DNA of 46,715 bases from Lachnospiraceae bacterium (lineage in GTDB: Bacteria; Bacillota; Clostridia; Lachnospirales; Lachnospiraceae): positions 1-46,715 of the forward strand of contig JAILDZ010000015.1 in assembly GCA_024688505.1 (NCBI GenBank), in the 5' to 3' direction. Every line of letters starts with the position of its first letter. Position 1 is the first letter of the stretch. Position numbers and translations under genes: made by a program. The notes below the pieces were generated by a model. It was not told the DNA's origin and searched no databases. It saw only the letters and a program-made list of their open reading frames with translations. This document shows positions 46,681 to 46,715 of this stretch, one piece after another.

Positions 46681-46715
46681 ATGTATTTTTTATTTAGTGT
46701 ACTTGGAATCGGAGG
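46681..46715 (+). CDS. Start of a downstream gene, truncated by the window edge (MYFLFSVLGIGG...)
   Basis: AAAAAGGAG RBS and ATG 17 nt after the TIR gene stop; open to the window end. Confidence 0.55.
   Translation, partial: MYFLFSVLGIG

Noticed and set aside
1-46715. tRNA/rRNA genes, prophage, IS elements or CRISPR arrays
   Set aside because: No recognisable tRNA/rRNA sequence, transposase, integrase, phage structural gene or regular repeat array was seen by eye; a tRNAscan/ISfinder run would be decisive.

Overview
The window looks like a Lachnospiraceae/Clostridia-type chromosomal segment, dense with housekeeping operons. In order it holds: a truncated tRNA-dihydrouridine synthase and NUDIX gene at the edge; an EamA/DMT transporter; a chemotaxis receptor; a Na+-pumping decarboxylase/transcarboxylase-like biotin cluster; an RpiR regulator; an HI0933 flavoprotein, cmk, ispH and an S1 protein; cheR; a complete rnfCDGEAB operon followed by proB; miaB-ruvA-ruvB; zapA; a U32 peptidase, FtsW/RodA and a class B PBP; NUDIX, DUF2953 and GerW/YtfJ; a STAS-kinase fusion; rpmB / Asp23 / YloV / recG; a two-domain PPK2; a CDF transporter; and a LUD protein. 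The most interesting locus is at the right end (about 42.2-46.7 kb). It has its own promoter. The first gene encodes a 2TM channel-like / tandem Rossmann (TrkA-N/RCK-like) / RyR-type protein. It overlaps a gene for a 1003-aa TIR - single TM - beta-propeller protein, and a third gene begins at the window edge. I propose this as a membrane TIR sensor/effector system with a possible NAD-derived signal. The function is inference only. Other notable signals are a perfect 75-bp inverted duplication at base 1 that truncates dus (probably an assembly or contig-end artefact), a lipoprotein-OadG fusion, a multi-hairpin intergenic element, and an ispH/S1 out-of-frame overlap. All family calls come from reading motifs by eye; no searches were run.
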